A stretch of DNA of 64,000 bases. Source: Theristus sp. LFF4_11. Taxonomy: Eukaryota > Nematoda > Chromadorea > Monhysterida > Xyalidae. Positions 45,059-56,143 of the stretch are shown in pieces. The DNA lies in the NCBI GenBank assembly GCA_030248135.1, contig JASANC010003586.1, positions 1 through 64,000 of the forward strand. The letters run 5' to 3'. Under the pieces are notes generated by a model. That model worked only from the letters and a program-made list of their open reading frames with translations. It searched no databases and was not told the DNA's origin. Every line of letters begins with the position of its first letter. The stretch's first letter is position 1. Both the position numbers and the translations under genes were made by a program.

Positions 45059-48000
45059 TCACCAAACGGCCTGTGCGACCGAGGCGCCCGGTTTCGACTC
45101 AGCAGCGTCGTTCAATTGTTCGTCGTCGCCGGGCAGCTGTTCTTCTTGGCCACCCTGTACGGGCAGGAACAGTTTGAACTCGGCTGGCAGCTCGTCCTCA
45201 GCGTAGACACGGTCGGCGAAATAGACGCGGCGAATGCGCACGTTCGCGTGCAACTGCGACACGAAAGAACAAAGGTGAGTAGAATGTACTGTCGGTTGCT
45301 GTGACTCTGTCACATTTGCTGCAAAATGCAGCGCCCGCTTAGAAAAACCACATATTTCGCGACAAGTGACAATTGCGATTTTTCCGACAAATAGTTGATT
45401 GTTCTTTCATTCAAAAAGTTCCTGCATTCTGCCAGAAAGGTGCCGGGTTTAAAGAGTGTAACAGGGCAATGCACCCAACTGCGGTTGGCCTATAATACTG
45501 CATTACATTGTGCATTTTGATCATGCACTTCACTGCAAGCAAACCTGAACTGAGAAGTCACGCACTGCGATGTTGATACTTATGGGGTTTCTCCTTTCAA
45601 CCAACAGGCGAAAAGATATCAGCGACTTTTTCTGCGACCTGTCATGATGCTTGCTACTAGGGTTGGCATGGTAAAAATACCGTTTTTTTTACCGGTAAAA
45701 AAACACGTATTTATACGCGTTTTTTTACCAGGGCAAAAATTGGTGCCTTGAAAAAAACGGGAAAAAGACCGTTTCTGTATTTTTCCGGTTTTTTTCGTAT
45801 TTTTCCGTTTTTTTCAATTTCGGACCCTGAGTTTTTATATCATTTTTGATGAGAAAATGAGAAAATCTGTGACCAAGAAAAATATGATGACGAAATTGAC
45901 ACTGATGTTTTGAAAGAACTGTTAAGCGAGGTGCAAGAATCGGCTGGAGCTGCCGAGCTGAGCTGAAAATTTCAAAAATTCCAAATGTCGCTCAAAATTG
46001 TCTTTCTCACGCAATTACTGATTTGTTTTCTTTTTGATCTGAACTGACTCTAAATTCGGTTTAATTGCGTTATTGCAGCAAACTGTGTTCGTCTATTGTG
46101 ACCAAAGACTGTCCCGTGAAAACGCTGTGGTTTTTTCCTGTGTAATTGGTGGAATATAAACGATTGAGCAAAAGATAATTTTCGATTTATTGCTGACCTT
46201 TTGGGTTTTCAAGCCCAAACATAATTTATTTACTTTGTTGGTGCACGATATTTTGAACAAAGCATTCTGAAAGTTGTTTTCACAAATCCTGGTTCAATTA
46301 AAGTCGGCTGCAAAAAATATGTGGGTTTTTACAACTTTTTGGCTTTCGTTTTTTCCGGTAAAATTACCGTAATTTTACCGGTAAAAATACAGGTTTTTTT
46401 ACCACGATTTGAAAAAAACGGTATTTTGCCAACCCTACTTGCTACTCATACAAGTTTGCAACCTGTCCATGATAGAAAACTGGCTCAAAATATCATTTCC
46501 GAAAAAAATTCTTGGCGGCAGGCATAAATGTTTCCACGCTATGCGAAAAGCACAAAAAAAATCTACAGCCAGCAACTACCAGACGCCGCCGCGAATTTGT
46601 TTAGCCATGCATGTGGAGTCGCGGAATCATAAAAACCCGAAATTAAAACACACACAAGCAGCGTGCCTAGGGTTGTTAAACAAAAATCGAATTTTTTTTA
46701 AATTTTTTTTTTCAAACAAAAAGGCCGATTTAAAAAAAAATTTGAAAAATTTCCCTCTAATATGCTCTGAAAACCTCAAATTTGGCACAATTTTTCAAAA
46801 GTTCACCAACACTTTTCTTTGATTTTGCCTCGTAAAACCGTCAGCAGTCGATTTTGGACCGTTTTACCGACTGATTTTAGGCTTCGACAACATCTGCGAT
46901 GAAGTTTTTGAGCGTCCCCCAAAGCTTGGCTTACCATTTCCGATGCAGATAAGTTGACGATTGACGGACCTCGCAGAGCGTCCGATTGTGCTCGCTGCTC
47001 CGTTTGCAAGCGCTACGTTGTCTGGTTGCTGCTTCATGTCGTGTCGTCGCGACATCATCAGAAGAATTGATCGAGTTTCAAGGCGGTATGTTTGTCTTCA
47101 CTTTAGCATTAGTTTAGCTGGGGACAATTAGTGACGTTTTGGAAGTCAAAACACAAGAAGAGGCATGGTGACGGTTTGGAAAAGGGGTAATTGAGGTCAC
47201 CAAAACAAAATCTGCAAAGTTCCGCCATACGGGAGTCATTCGGGAGGCGCTTGCATATCATATGTGGTTCATCGGACTCCCTGATTGATTTATTACAACT
47301 TTGATTTTTGAAATTAAAAAAAAATTAAAAAAACAAAACAAAAAAGACGATTTTTGTTTTTTTTAACAACCCTAAGCGTGCGCCAGCCCCACTCAACCTG
47401 CACGGCCAACGTCTCGACGTAGTTCGTTCCGTACGCCCGTTTGCAGAAGTCGGTCAAATTGAACTGAATCTGATTCCATCCGTCGTCCAGGCGCAGCGGC
47501 ATCGTGCAGATGAACGGCTTTACACGGGTGCTCGACTGGAAGTTCGACGCGCGGAAGCGCCGCTTGACGCCTTTGTCGTCGAGGATCTGCACGGAAAAAC
47601 GTTTTTTTTTTGGAATGGTTCTAATCACAGCGACATTTTTGCGAAGGACTGGCGGAGTGTTAATTTATTGATGATCGTGGATCGGCCAGTCCAGAGAATG
47701 CTCCGTTTTAACCGCATTTTGTCACCTGAAACAATGAAATTGGCGACCGATTATTGCCTAATGCCAATGTAGCTTACGGATACAAGCTTTATTTGTGCCA
47801 CACACACAAATGTGTGTATCACCATTATTCGATCGATTGCCAAAAAGGTGAAAATGGCACTCTCGGACTCGGCTCAACCAAATGGATCGCTTGAAAAAAA
47901 AGAAGACTATTTTCAACCTCCGTTCACCTGAATTTCGAACGTGAAGTATTTCTTCATGTTCTTCACGATCATCACAAAATACGGCAGCTTGATACCGAGC

Positions 48001-48720
48001 GTCTTCTTTGGGTCGGCCGGGCACGAAATGTAACAGGTGCTGCGAAAATGACACGAAATGTAACAGGTGCTGCGAAAATGACACCAAATGTAACAGGTGC
48101 TGCGAAAATGACACGCTCTTGGCAATGTGGACGGAGTCAGCGAAAACAAAACACGAAACGAACATGGGAGATTTTATTTGCAGAACATGAGAATATGAGT
48201 GAATTCATTGAATGCAACTTGATTTTCCCAAAAATTCAAATTCAGATTTTCTGCAAAAAACTCGCCGATTATAACGAACCTGACATTTGAGCCGAAAATT
48301 TCAATGACCAACGATTGAATGTCGTTATCTGTGATCCGTTTGATGTGACCGTTTCGAACCTGGTTTTCAAAAAAAACAATTGAATTTGCAAAACTGAACA
48401 GCTTTGTCGATTGTTTCGTCATGAAACAACTGACAAACATTACATTCTTTTGAGTTTCATTGATTATCTTTGACTACTCTTTGAATCCAAGACTACCATT
48501 TCGATAGTTTTGAGTTTGTTTTTAATGTGCGTTTGGTGTTAGAAATGCATTCTAAATAAGCTACCATAAAATCAAGTCAGCTTGACAACCACCTATGCCA
48601 AAAAAATAAAATCCAAAGAAACAGCTCTTCCATTACCTTTTTGTCCCAAATCTGTAGCGGTTTACTGCCGATACTGTACAGAATGGACAGCAGGCCAGAT
48701 TGGAATGTATTGTGGAACAT
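45059..48720 (-). CDS. CFAP20: Cilia- and flagella-associated protein 20 (CFAP20/BUG22/GTL3)
   Basis: DUF667-fold protein of basal bodies and the axonemal doublet inner junction, needed for ciliary motility. Five minus-strand exons: 48720-48637, 48359-48280, 48039-47928, 47586-47398 and 45253-45059. They total 660 bp, 219 residues (human 193), phases consistent. Landmarks: [114 protein letters not shown] and [20 protein letters not shown]. The core is highly conserved; the C-terminus after LFLPVQ is longer and acidic. The exon 3 acceptor is triplicated. Intron 4 (2.1 kb) carries hAT-A copy 3, 15 bp past the donor, and a hAT-B element. Confidence 0.97.
45658..46437. mobile_element. Non-autonomous hAT element, family B copy 1
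   Basis: 780 bp with ends TAGGGTTGGCATGG and, inverted, GCCAACCCTA, and a perfect 8-bp target duplication CTTGCTAC (45650-45657 and 46438-46445). Subterminal TTTTACCGGTAAAA palindromes lie near both ends. No transposase frame. Located in CFAP20 intron 4. Confidence 0.9.
46668..47374. mobile_element. Non-autonomous hAT element, family A copy 3
   Basis: 707 bp, TAGGGTTGTTAAAC to TTTAACAACCCTA, with target duplication AGCGTGCC/AGCGTGCG (7 of 8 match). Somewhat more diverged than copies 1 and 2. It inserted 15 bp into intron 4 of CFAP20, counted from the exon 4 donor. Confidence 0.88.
48022..48115 (-). repeat. Triplicated 3' splice site of CFAP20 exon 3
   Basis: On the minus strand, the 30-bp unit CACCTGTTACATTTCGTGTC followed by ATTTTCGCAG occurs nearly three times. 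Each copy contains a complete acceptor (TTTTCGCAG/CACC). Possible exon starts are 48099, 48069 and 48039. Only the last gives a protein matching CFAP20 exactly. Use of the others would add 10 or 20 residues without breaking frame. Confidence 0.93.
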
Positions 48721-49504
48721 TATCTGGAATAGAAAAGTGCCGCAATTCGGATTGACCGAACGGTTTTTATGAAATGACGAATACACTTGTTTAGAATGTG
48801 AATAGTCAATCACCGGTGTCACGAGTTCAAGCGTGGGTAACCTTGGCAACAACAACAGAACAGAATTATGCAACTGGCTGCATTCTGTGGTATATTGCTT
48901 TGAGCTATCAGACGGGCCAGCTGAAAACAGGGTGATTCGGATACGCCAATTGCACTTAGCGCATCTGTTTCGGTTAAACGGTGATAAAAAGCAGGAATTT
49001 TCATTCTTGCAGTTTTCGAAACGTACTGGCTTTGTAAGACAACATTCGCTTTTGTTATGTTCCAAAGTATGAGATATCTGCTCAATACTGCAGGAGAAAA
49101 CTGTGTGAACAGAACATGTCGACTTCCAGCCAGTTCAGGTGTCGCCTTTATTCAAAACTTCCATGGACAAAAAAAACGGTATCACTACAAGAACTTTGCA
49201 GCAAGTCACGTTTGCACCGAGACACTCTAATTTGAACACGACGTTTTTGGACCAAAAAAACACAAAATTGAAATACAAACGGACCTCTGAAATCACACCG
49301 TTCCAGTAGACAAAAAAACCAGAAATAATTGAATAACGAACTAATCATCATATAATTTACTCGATTTCACCAGCCAGACTGCGAGTACAGTTCAGTTTTG
49401 TTTCGATCGAGTCACAAGACAATAATACTAAAAAACCGCCATCCTAAAGTCGACCTATCTAACAGAACACAAGCGAAATCTACAGAACATCGCAGGCAGC
49501 ACAT

Positions 49505-51185
49505 CTACAGAAACGGGCGCATTGTCTCCGGCGGCCGATGGTAGAATCCGAGCAGCTCCGCATACTGCTTGTGCCACACCCACGCCCAGAGAATCAGCGC
49601 CCACACGAACACGGTCGACAGGCGGCCGCGGCCTTGCACCGCTGCAACAAAACACGCAGTTTTCATCACAAAATACTCAGTTTTACACTCGGCTCCTCGT
49701 CGTGTGTTCATGCCATAGTTTGTCCGTTTTTTTCTGGGTTACTGGCGAGATCCGGTTTCATAACGTCCGACATTTGTCGTTGATGAAAATAAATAAAAAC
49801 GGCGGTTTTTTGAGAGAAAACGGTTTTTACGCGACAGCTCGGTTTCCGCCATTGGTTTGCGTTTGTGACATCACATAAATGTGATCTGAAACTTCGTGTC
49901 ATGAACACGACAAAAGAAACACGCTGACGCATCACTGAATATGAGAAAAAAAAACACAACAATAAGCACAGCTACAGAATGTCCGAATAAACCGGTTTTT
50001 AACACTTTTTAAACCCATAACCACTTTTTATCGCAGATTTCAGAGCGCAGATCGATTGAAATAACGTGTTCGGGTTTTTAGAGAAACACATTTACCCACA
50101 AAAAATGGGCTTTCTGATCCTAATTAGCTTTTGCTCCATGCGAAAAAAAACGCATGCTTATATTCGCCCTCAGCCTTACTGTAAAGTATATTTGTTTTGA
50201 ACCTGTCACTTTTCTCGCAGAATTCAAAGCACGCGGAACTTTTTGAATTACAGGAAGAACAAGAACAACAAATGTAATGGGTTGTCTTGCGGCTAAGTGC
50301 TGGCAACTCGCGATTCCGTGCTTTCTTCCTTCGCGCGCTCTGCATTCTGTGAACAAGAAAACGGCGACAGGTTTCAACCAACACGGACCTTCTGGCTCCT
50401 CGATGACGTTGTTCCAGTAGACGAACTTGAAGTCGTTCGGCTCCACCGGCACCCACCGTCTGTACTCTCCGTTGAACGGGTTGTACTCACGCGGCAGCGT
50501 ACGCCAGTCGTTCCAGTGCGATTTCAGCATCGGCATCTGAAGAACGTTCTCGAAACTTTCCAATTTTTTTATATTTTTTATTTGTTCCTTGTCCGCAGCG
50601 GTGTTCGAACTTTCCACCTACAGAACGGTATTAAAAAAATAGACGAAAGCCCTACACCTGCGCTACAGAGACGCGACATTTTGCGACTTCTTCTCCAATC
50701 TGTGGCTATTCGTTGCTATTCTTTTGGTTCAGCTCTGATGGCAGTGCAGCGCATTGTTTTGCTTGCACCAGTGCCTCACAACAAACACACAGGCAGCAAC
50801 CACACCACACGTGCGAGTCGCAATCGGCAACCGGGCATCGACTGCTGGTGAGCTTATTTGTCAGATAAAACAACAACACAAGCGCACTACACCAACGGTG
50901 GATGGTTTTCAGAGAATGAAGTCAAAGAAAAAAATCAAACATCTAAAAAACAAAAGGCGCTCAGCCAAATCGGTATGGTGAAGACACGGCACGTTTCTCG
51001 CTTCCATTTTCGTCACTGTTACACACAAAATCAGAGAAAAACAGAAATTCCAAACTCACCCTTGTATGATCGATGACGTGCATCGAAACACCGGGCGCCA
51101 GTTTTGTCGGGGGCGGAGCTTGCATCAGATGTTGGTACAACTTCCGCCCATCTTTGAACATCTCACGCAAGAGTGCGCGGCTCAT
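49505..51185 (-). CDS. Small single-span membrane protein, not recognised (possibly mitochondrial)
   Basis: Three minus-strand exons, 51185-51060, 50617-50389 and 49641-49505, total 492 bp, 163 residues; donors, acceptors and phases (0, 1) all fit. The start MSRALLREMFKDGRKLYQHL has alternating basic and hydrophobic residues. The middle is rich in Trp, Tyr, Pro and Asn (WRTLPREYNPFNGEYRRW, VEPNDFKFVYWNNVIEEPE). One membrane span follows (LSTVFVWALILWAWVWH), then a short tail (YHRPPETMRPFL). Size, aromatic-rich soluble part and a C-terminal single span resemble accessory subunits of inner-membrane respiratory complexes. I could not assign a family, so that is inference. It lies 784 bp downstream of CFAP20's ATG in genome order, same strand. 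Confidence 0.75.
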
Positions 51186-52239
51186 TTTTTTCTCGGGACC
51201 GCTCTCTTTTTCTCTAAGTTTTTCGAATTTTTTGAATCTAAAAATAAGCCGTTTTTCGCAAACCAGCTGGATAAAAAGACACAAAATCATCGGTTAAATA
51301 ATCAAGAATAGATAGATCCAGTAGATACAACAACTTGAAGTGCACGTACTTTGGTGACGTGTGTAAACAACTTCTGCAGTCAAATATGCAACTCCATTCC
51401 ATGCAATTCAGCGTCAGATTTATTTCGCATTTGAACATTTCAATATTTTTAGAAAAGAGCTAATTGGCTACACCAGTGTGATTGGCTGGAACCCATCACC
51501 ACTGATGTTTGCAACTGCATGGACAAAAATTTGACTGACTGAAGAAACACCAAAAAACCGATAGTTTTCCATGTATTTATTCTGAAATAACATTTACACG
51601 TGAAAAAAAACACCGGCTGACAAAATCAAGGGAAAATTCTATGAGCGCAATTTCTGTCAAACACCCAACTAAAACAGAAAATCATATATCATCAAGAACA
51701 AAAAAAACAAACGCATCGTCACAAAACAGAAATCTATGCTGCACAAATTTCGAGTTTTCTATAGGTTGTAAAATCAATTCACGGCGCAGTCAAAATTGGT
51801 GAACGACAAAAAACCGCAAAACCTATCGGTAAAAAAACAGAAAACGAAGAACTACTCAATTGAACCCCTATAGTGCTAGTCTGAAGTCTGAACGCAATGC
51901 ACTCTTTTTATAACACAGCAATTGTTGCACAGTCACACACAACACCAACACACAGGCACACACACATACGCACGCTGAGTCGAGTGCTGCTGCACTAGTA
52001 TCGGAATCGGAGCGTGTGTTTCGTTGGTGACGGCGTGCCGTGCAACATCACTGCGGTGTTTGCAACTGTCATTTGCGGTGAATGCAGTACTCATGAAACC
52101 GCAGAACGTTCATTGCAATGCAGTGTACAAAACTCGACGGCAAAACAGAACAGAGTGCACCACGGTCGAGGTCAATAGCAGAGCCTTTACAAATGCACAA
52201 TTGACAATGTGACTGCAGACCACTACTGCGAATATGAAT

Positions 52240-52844
52240 TCACCAAAACTGGTACCACTTCTTGTCATGCACCCAGAACGCGTCGCCAGCCGACTCCGCC
52301 CGCTTCGCCCGCGCCGCGTTCATCTCGTGCCGACGCGCCTCGACGCGCGCGCGCGAGTTGCGTTTCACTTTGCGCACGGCACGCGCCGTCAAGTAGACGA
52401 GGCCGAACATGGACACGAACGCGAGCGTGAAGCGGCCTGCAGTCGGCAAGAGAAACAGTGCATTGTGTTCGAATGGAAACACGTTTTTTAGGTGGTATTT
52501 TGTGAAACTCTCGACGACTCGGCAATTTAAAATTGGAGAAGTGACCCGAGCGAGTGCTCGAGTCACTGGGGGGCAATTCTGAAACGCAATTGTTGCGTCC
52601 AAGCTTGACCACTGATGTTCGTTCCACGCACTGCAAAGCGCATTGAGTCGCAGAAACAAACGAAATGAGCGTAAAAGCCACGAAAAACAACCGCACCTTT
52701 CGGGTGGAACGAGTTCCAATATTTGAATCCGAGAAAATCTTGGTGGAAAATGCGACGATACAACGGCAACGCTTGCACGTGCGACGGCTGGACGAACGGA
52801 TCGTGCAGGTCGTTTACCCTGTCCCAGCCAAGCCATGGCGTCAT
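52240..52844 (-). CDS. Small membrane protein, 114 residues, not recognised
   Basis: Two exons on the minus strand, 52844-52697 and 52436-52240, phase 1, giving 114 residues from ATG to TGA. The N-terminal half is aromatic (WLGWDRVNDLHDPFVQPSHV, YRRIFHQDFLGFKYWNSFHP). One span (FTLAFVSMFGLVYLTARAV) is followed by a strongly basic, helical stretch (RKVKRNSRARVEARRHEM) and the end VHDKKWYQFW. The start is the first ATG in frame (ATGACGCCATGG). The design matches small mitochondrial inner-membrane subunits, but no family was identified. It is transcribed towards the 49.5-51.2 kb gene, on the same strand. Confidence 0.72.
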
Positions 52845-54432
52845 CTTTTCGTATCTGCAAAGTGGCTTTTGCGGGCGTGTTTCGACACCAAGTTTCGTAT
52901 TGTTTGTGTTCAGCTAATCATTTTGCCACCACCAACAACGTGAAATTGGTGTCTTTGCGTCCGTCAGTTAACAGTCCAATTCGTGTTGTTGTTGCGTTGA
53001 CTGTGAAAGAAACGAACACAAATGAAAACAAACTTTTCATGTGTTTACTGTTTAGTTCAACAACTTTATTGTTTGAAGAAGTCATTGTCATATGCCTGAC
53101 GCGTTGATTGTCGTCAGTGCATCTTTTTGAAACAGTTCTAGAAACCGATAGATTACAGTGACCGGACAGACTACGAATTTGAGATTAAAAATCTTTTTCC
53201 AAAAATTGCTTTGCGAGGGACAGTTCACAAAAACTAAATTATCGCCAAAGAAAGCCACCAAGACGATGGCCAAATCTCGTACCACGCCACAAGCAAGAGT
53301 CAAAAGACATGACAATGAATCGAAACCGCAAAAACCACTCACACAAAAGAACAAGTCGTTGTGCTTTGGGTTGGCACATGAAAAAAACGGTTTCTTCTCC
53401 GTTTTAAAACCGTTTTTTCCAGTTTTTTTCTAAAAAAATAAAAAACCGGTTTTTTATTTTAAAAATTTCAAATTTCGTGGTCACTAATCACAATTATTCG
53501 TTTGATGGATAAAATGTAAATTATATTTTTGAAAAAACGGTGCAGTGAACTGGGTCGAACTGAACTGGTGAAGCATCATTCTGCAGAAGCTTTTGTGTCA
53601 AGGGTCAAGTGAAATACGATGAAGACAAGATGACTGCTAAACTAAGCGCAGATGCAGACTGATTGACGACGACGTTGCAAAGGGTAACTGATGAGATGCT
53701 ATTTTTCAAACGCCACCCGCTACCGGTATCACTTTGCAGTCCTGCAAATCTCGCCCCTTAATCGGGGTCAGCTATCCGGTCTCCTTGCAACCCCCCGCTC
53801 CCAACACGGCCACACCTACACGGTCTCTGCCCAGTCGTTGTTTTCAATTTATTGAACGTGCTGCCTTGGAAACAATAAAAGCAAAATTGATTTGATTTGA
53901 AACAAATAATTGAGAAGCATTGGGTAGCAAAAATAGCAAATTGGGTCGGTTGTAGGCCCGAAAACGCTGCTCAAAATCACTAATTTTGATGTATTTCCTA
54001 TTTTGACTTCAAGAAGCCAAGTTCTGGAAAGTTTAGGAGCTGGGAAGCATTCGGTTTTTTATGGTTTTAAAACGGTTTTAAAACGGAAAAGAAACCGGTT
54101 TTTTTCTGGCAATATAAAAACCGGTTTTTACCAACCCTAGTAGCAAAAAATAGCAAATTGGGTACGTTGTATCCCCGAAAACAGCGTTTTACGCTGCTCA
54201 AAAACACTAGTTTTGATGTATTTCCTATTTTGAGTTCAAGATGCCAAGTTTTGGAAAATTTAGGAGCTGGGAAACATTCAGTTTTTTCGTTTTCAAAACG
54301 GAAAAGAAACCGGTTTTTTCTGGAAATATAAAAAACCGGTTTTTTATCTAGATACCAACCCTAGTTGTGCTTGAGTGCTTGTTCGGATTGAATTTGAAAA
54401 GAAAACTTGACCGTGTTCCGAAAAAACAGAGC
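52845..54432. other. Gap containing a hAT-type element
   Basis: No gene recognised. 53366-54363 is occupied by a hAT-B-like element. The 5' region of the 114-residue protein gene lies just above 52844. Confidence 0.5.
53366..54363. mobile_element. Non-autonomous hAT element, family B-like copy 2
   Basis: 998 bp, beginning TTGGGTTGGCAC (first A of the usual TAGGG changed) and ending CCAACCCTA. Perfect 8-bp duplication GTTGTGCT at 53358-53365 and 54364-54371. Subterminal AAAACCGGTTTT palindromes occur at both ends. An internal direct duplication (53930-54140 versus 54145-54360, each ending ACCAACCCTAG) doubles its right end. Confidence 0.85.
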
Positions 54433-54570
54433 TCACTTTGCGACATAACGTTCCGGATGAATGAAGATCGGCTCCAAGCGGCGTTCTGGCTCAACTTCGT
54501 TCGCAATGAAATAAGGCAGATTCGCGGGCTGGTACAGTTGACCGCGATAATACAACTTGCCTTCCGTACT
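54433..54570 (-). CDS. Terminal exon of an unrecognised protein
   Basis: Minus-strand exon preceded by TTCTCCTGCAG and ending in TGA at 54433. It encodes 45 residues in phase 0: STEGKLYYRGQLYQPANLPY, then FIANEVEPERRLEPIFIHPE and RYVAK. Codon use and sharp splice border make it a likely real exon. The best candidate for the preceding exon by phase is 56143-56047. Confidence 0.55.
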   Translation of the reverse strand, partial: STEGKLYYRGQLYQPANLPYFIANEVEPERRLEPIFIHPERYVAK

Positions 54571-54687
54571 CTGCAGGAGAAACGAAACAAGACGTACCCA
54601 ATCCGGCCCAAAAAAACCAAAGCAAAAAGAAGAGAAAACACCAAAAAACATAGTTGTTCTAGGGGGGGGGGCCTGGGGGGGCCGGCC

Positions 54688-55450
54688 TAGAGATGTCAAG
54701 AAAAAAAAAATTTCTATTTTTTTTCTTTTTTAAAAAAAAAAAATTTTTTTTTTAAATTTTTTTTTTTAAAATGAAAGTTGTTCAGAATTTTTCAGGGAGT
54801 CCGAATATCACCATCTGAGGAGCCACCGACTTACCATATGACCCCCACTCATATGGGAGGAGGGTGAAAATTTCAGACTTGGTTTCGGCGACCCCATTTT
54901 CCCACCGACGACATCACGTCTCGTGTTTTGCCTCTCAATTCACCTCAAATAACATGGAAACAAGTTCCACAACAAACCGGTGTGATCACGCTGACGACAC
55001 GAGGCGAAACAGCAATGAGCAACCAACGAAGTTACGCTTGCAGTGGCAGACAGTGCAATTTCCACCTTTCGAGATCCTGAAAAACGATGCGTAAATGTGA
55101 GTTCTCTGCTTCTATCTCACCTTAGCGACATCGGAATTTGTTGAACTAGCCTTTGCGACGCTCAAGTACTTCTATGCGCGAGTCGATCATCACTCACCAA
55201 GGCTGAAAACAGTCGATAAATCAATCCAGAATACCACCTGCAGCGTTGAAGACTAAGTGACAAGGATAAGTGAAATTTTTGTTGAACTTTCGAAAAATTA
55301 TGCCAAAAACGGCATTTTCAGGGCACATTAAAAAAAAAAATTTCAAAAATTTTTAATAAAAAAAATAAAAAAAAAATGCTCATTTTTTTTTACTTTTTTT
55401 TTAAAAAAAAAATTAAAAAAAAAATTTTTTTTTTGACCCTTACATCTCTA
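54688..55450. mobile_element. hAT-like element, family C
   Basis: 763 bp, ends TAGAGATGTCAAG and, inverted, TTACATCTCTA, with 8-bp duplication GGCCGGCC (54680-54687 and 55451-55458). Near-terminal regions are long A/T homopolymer runs. The middle has a CATATGACCCCCACTCATATG inverted block. Because the duplicated site is itself palindromic and in G/C-rich repeat DNA, the target-site evidence is weaker than for families A and B. Confidence 0.7.
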
Positions 55451-55489
55451 GGCCGGCCCCCCCAAAAAATTTTCGAATCTATCTCTATC

Positions 55490-55880
55490 AAACAGGTTTT
55501 TTCGGCTCAGCTATTATCTATCTAAAAAAATTTCTCAGCCAGCTATCTATCTGAAAATTTTTGTCTTCGAAGACATAAAATGAGTCAATTTTTGACCAAA
55601 ATTGACCATTTTTGCTCGTAATTCTTGAAAATTTCGCTAATTTTAGGTAAAATACGCGTTTATACTTGATTTTTAGTGTATTTTTAGCATTATTTTGCTG
55701 TTTTTGTAGCTTTTTAGCGTTTTAGCTATCTATCTATCAAATTTCAAAATTTTGACCGCCCCCCCCCAAAGTCACATGGCCCCCCCCCGCGCCCCCCCCC
55801 CCAAAATTTTCCAGCTATCTATCTATCTAGAAAATTTGCTCCAGCTATCTATATCGCCCCCCCCCCAACCCCTCGGCTCT
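55490..55880. repeat. CTATCTAT microsatellite and poly-C tracts
   Basis: Includes the inverted counterpart of 19605-19690 (TCAGCTATTATCTATCT, TGTCTTCGAAGACA), then scattered AGCTATCTATCTA arrays and several poly-C runs of 7-10 bases up to 55868. Low-complexity DNA with no gene. Confidence 0.7.
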
Positions 55881-56046
55881 GGAACAACTATGCCAAAAAA
55901 TGTGAGTTTTCTTTCGACGACAAACGAAACAACTAAACTTTTTTTATCGTCGACTTATTTGGTGAGAATGGGAAGAACGAAAGATCTGAACTAAACTAAA
56001 CTAAACAAAACTGAACTAAAAAATACTAAACTGATTATCGGCAAAC

Positions 56047-56143
56047 CTTGTAATCAGCGGCACCGGCCGCCTGCAACTGCGCCGTCATCAGGTTTTTGGC
56101 TTGCTTCAATCACTTTTTGTCGTCGTAGTGGTGGTTTAAGTGG
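56047..56143 (-). pseudogene. Exon-like segment with an in-frame stop
   Basis: Minus-strand acceptor TTTTCCAG precedes 56143, and a donor AAG/GTTTGC follows 56047. The frame reads LNHHYDDKK, TGA (56112-56110), LKQAKNLMTAQLQAAGAADY and K. It ends in phase 0, which matches the exon at 54570. The stop could be a real nonsense change (TGG to TGA would restore continuity), a sequencing error, or a sign that the exon starts after the stop (CAAGCC follows TTGAAG). Confidence 0.4.

Noticed and set aside
44705..45304. 199-residue plus-strand open frame
   Set aside because: It overlaps CFAP20 exon 5 in antisense; the minus strand shows the conserved family sequence and splice acceptor.
46409..46822. 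137-residue frame spanning the ends of hAT-B and hAT-A
   Set aside because: It runs through element termini and homopolymer runs and has no relation to a transposase.
48022..48115. CRISPR-like or tandem array of 30-bp repeats
   Set aside because: Units are contiguous without spacers and coincide with a splice acceptor in an animal gene.
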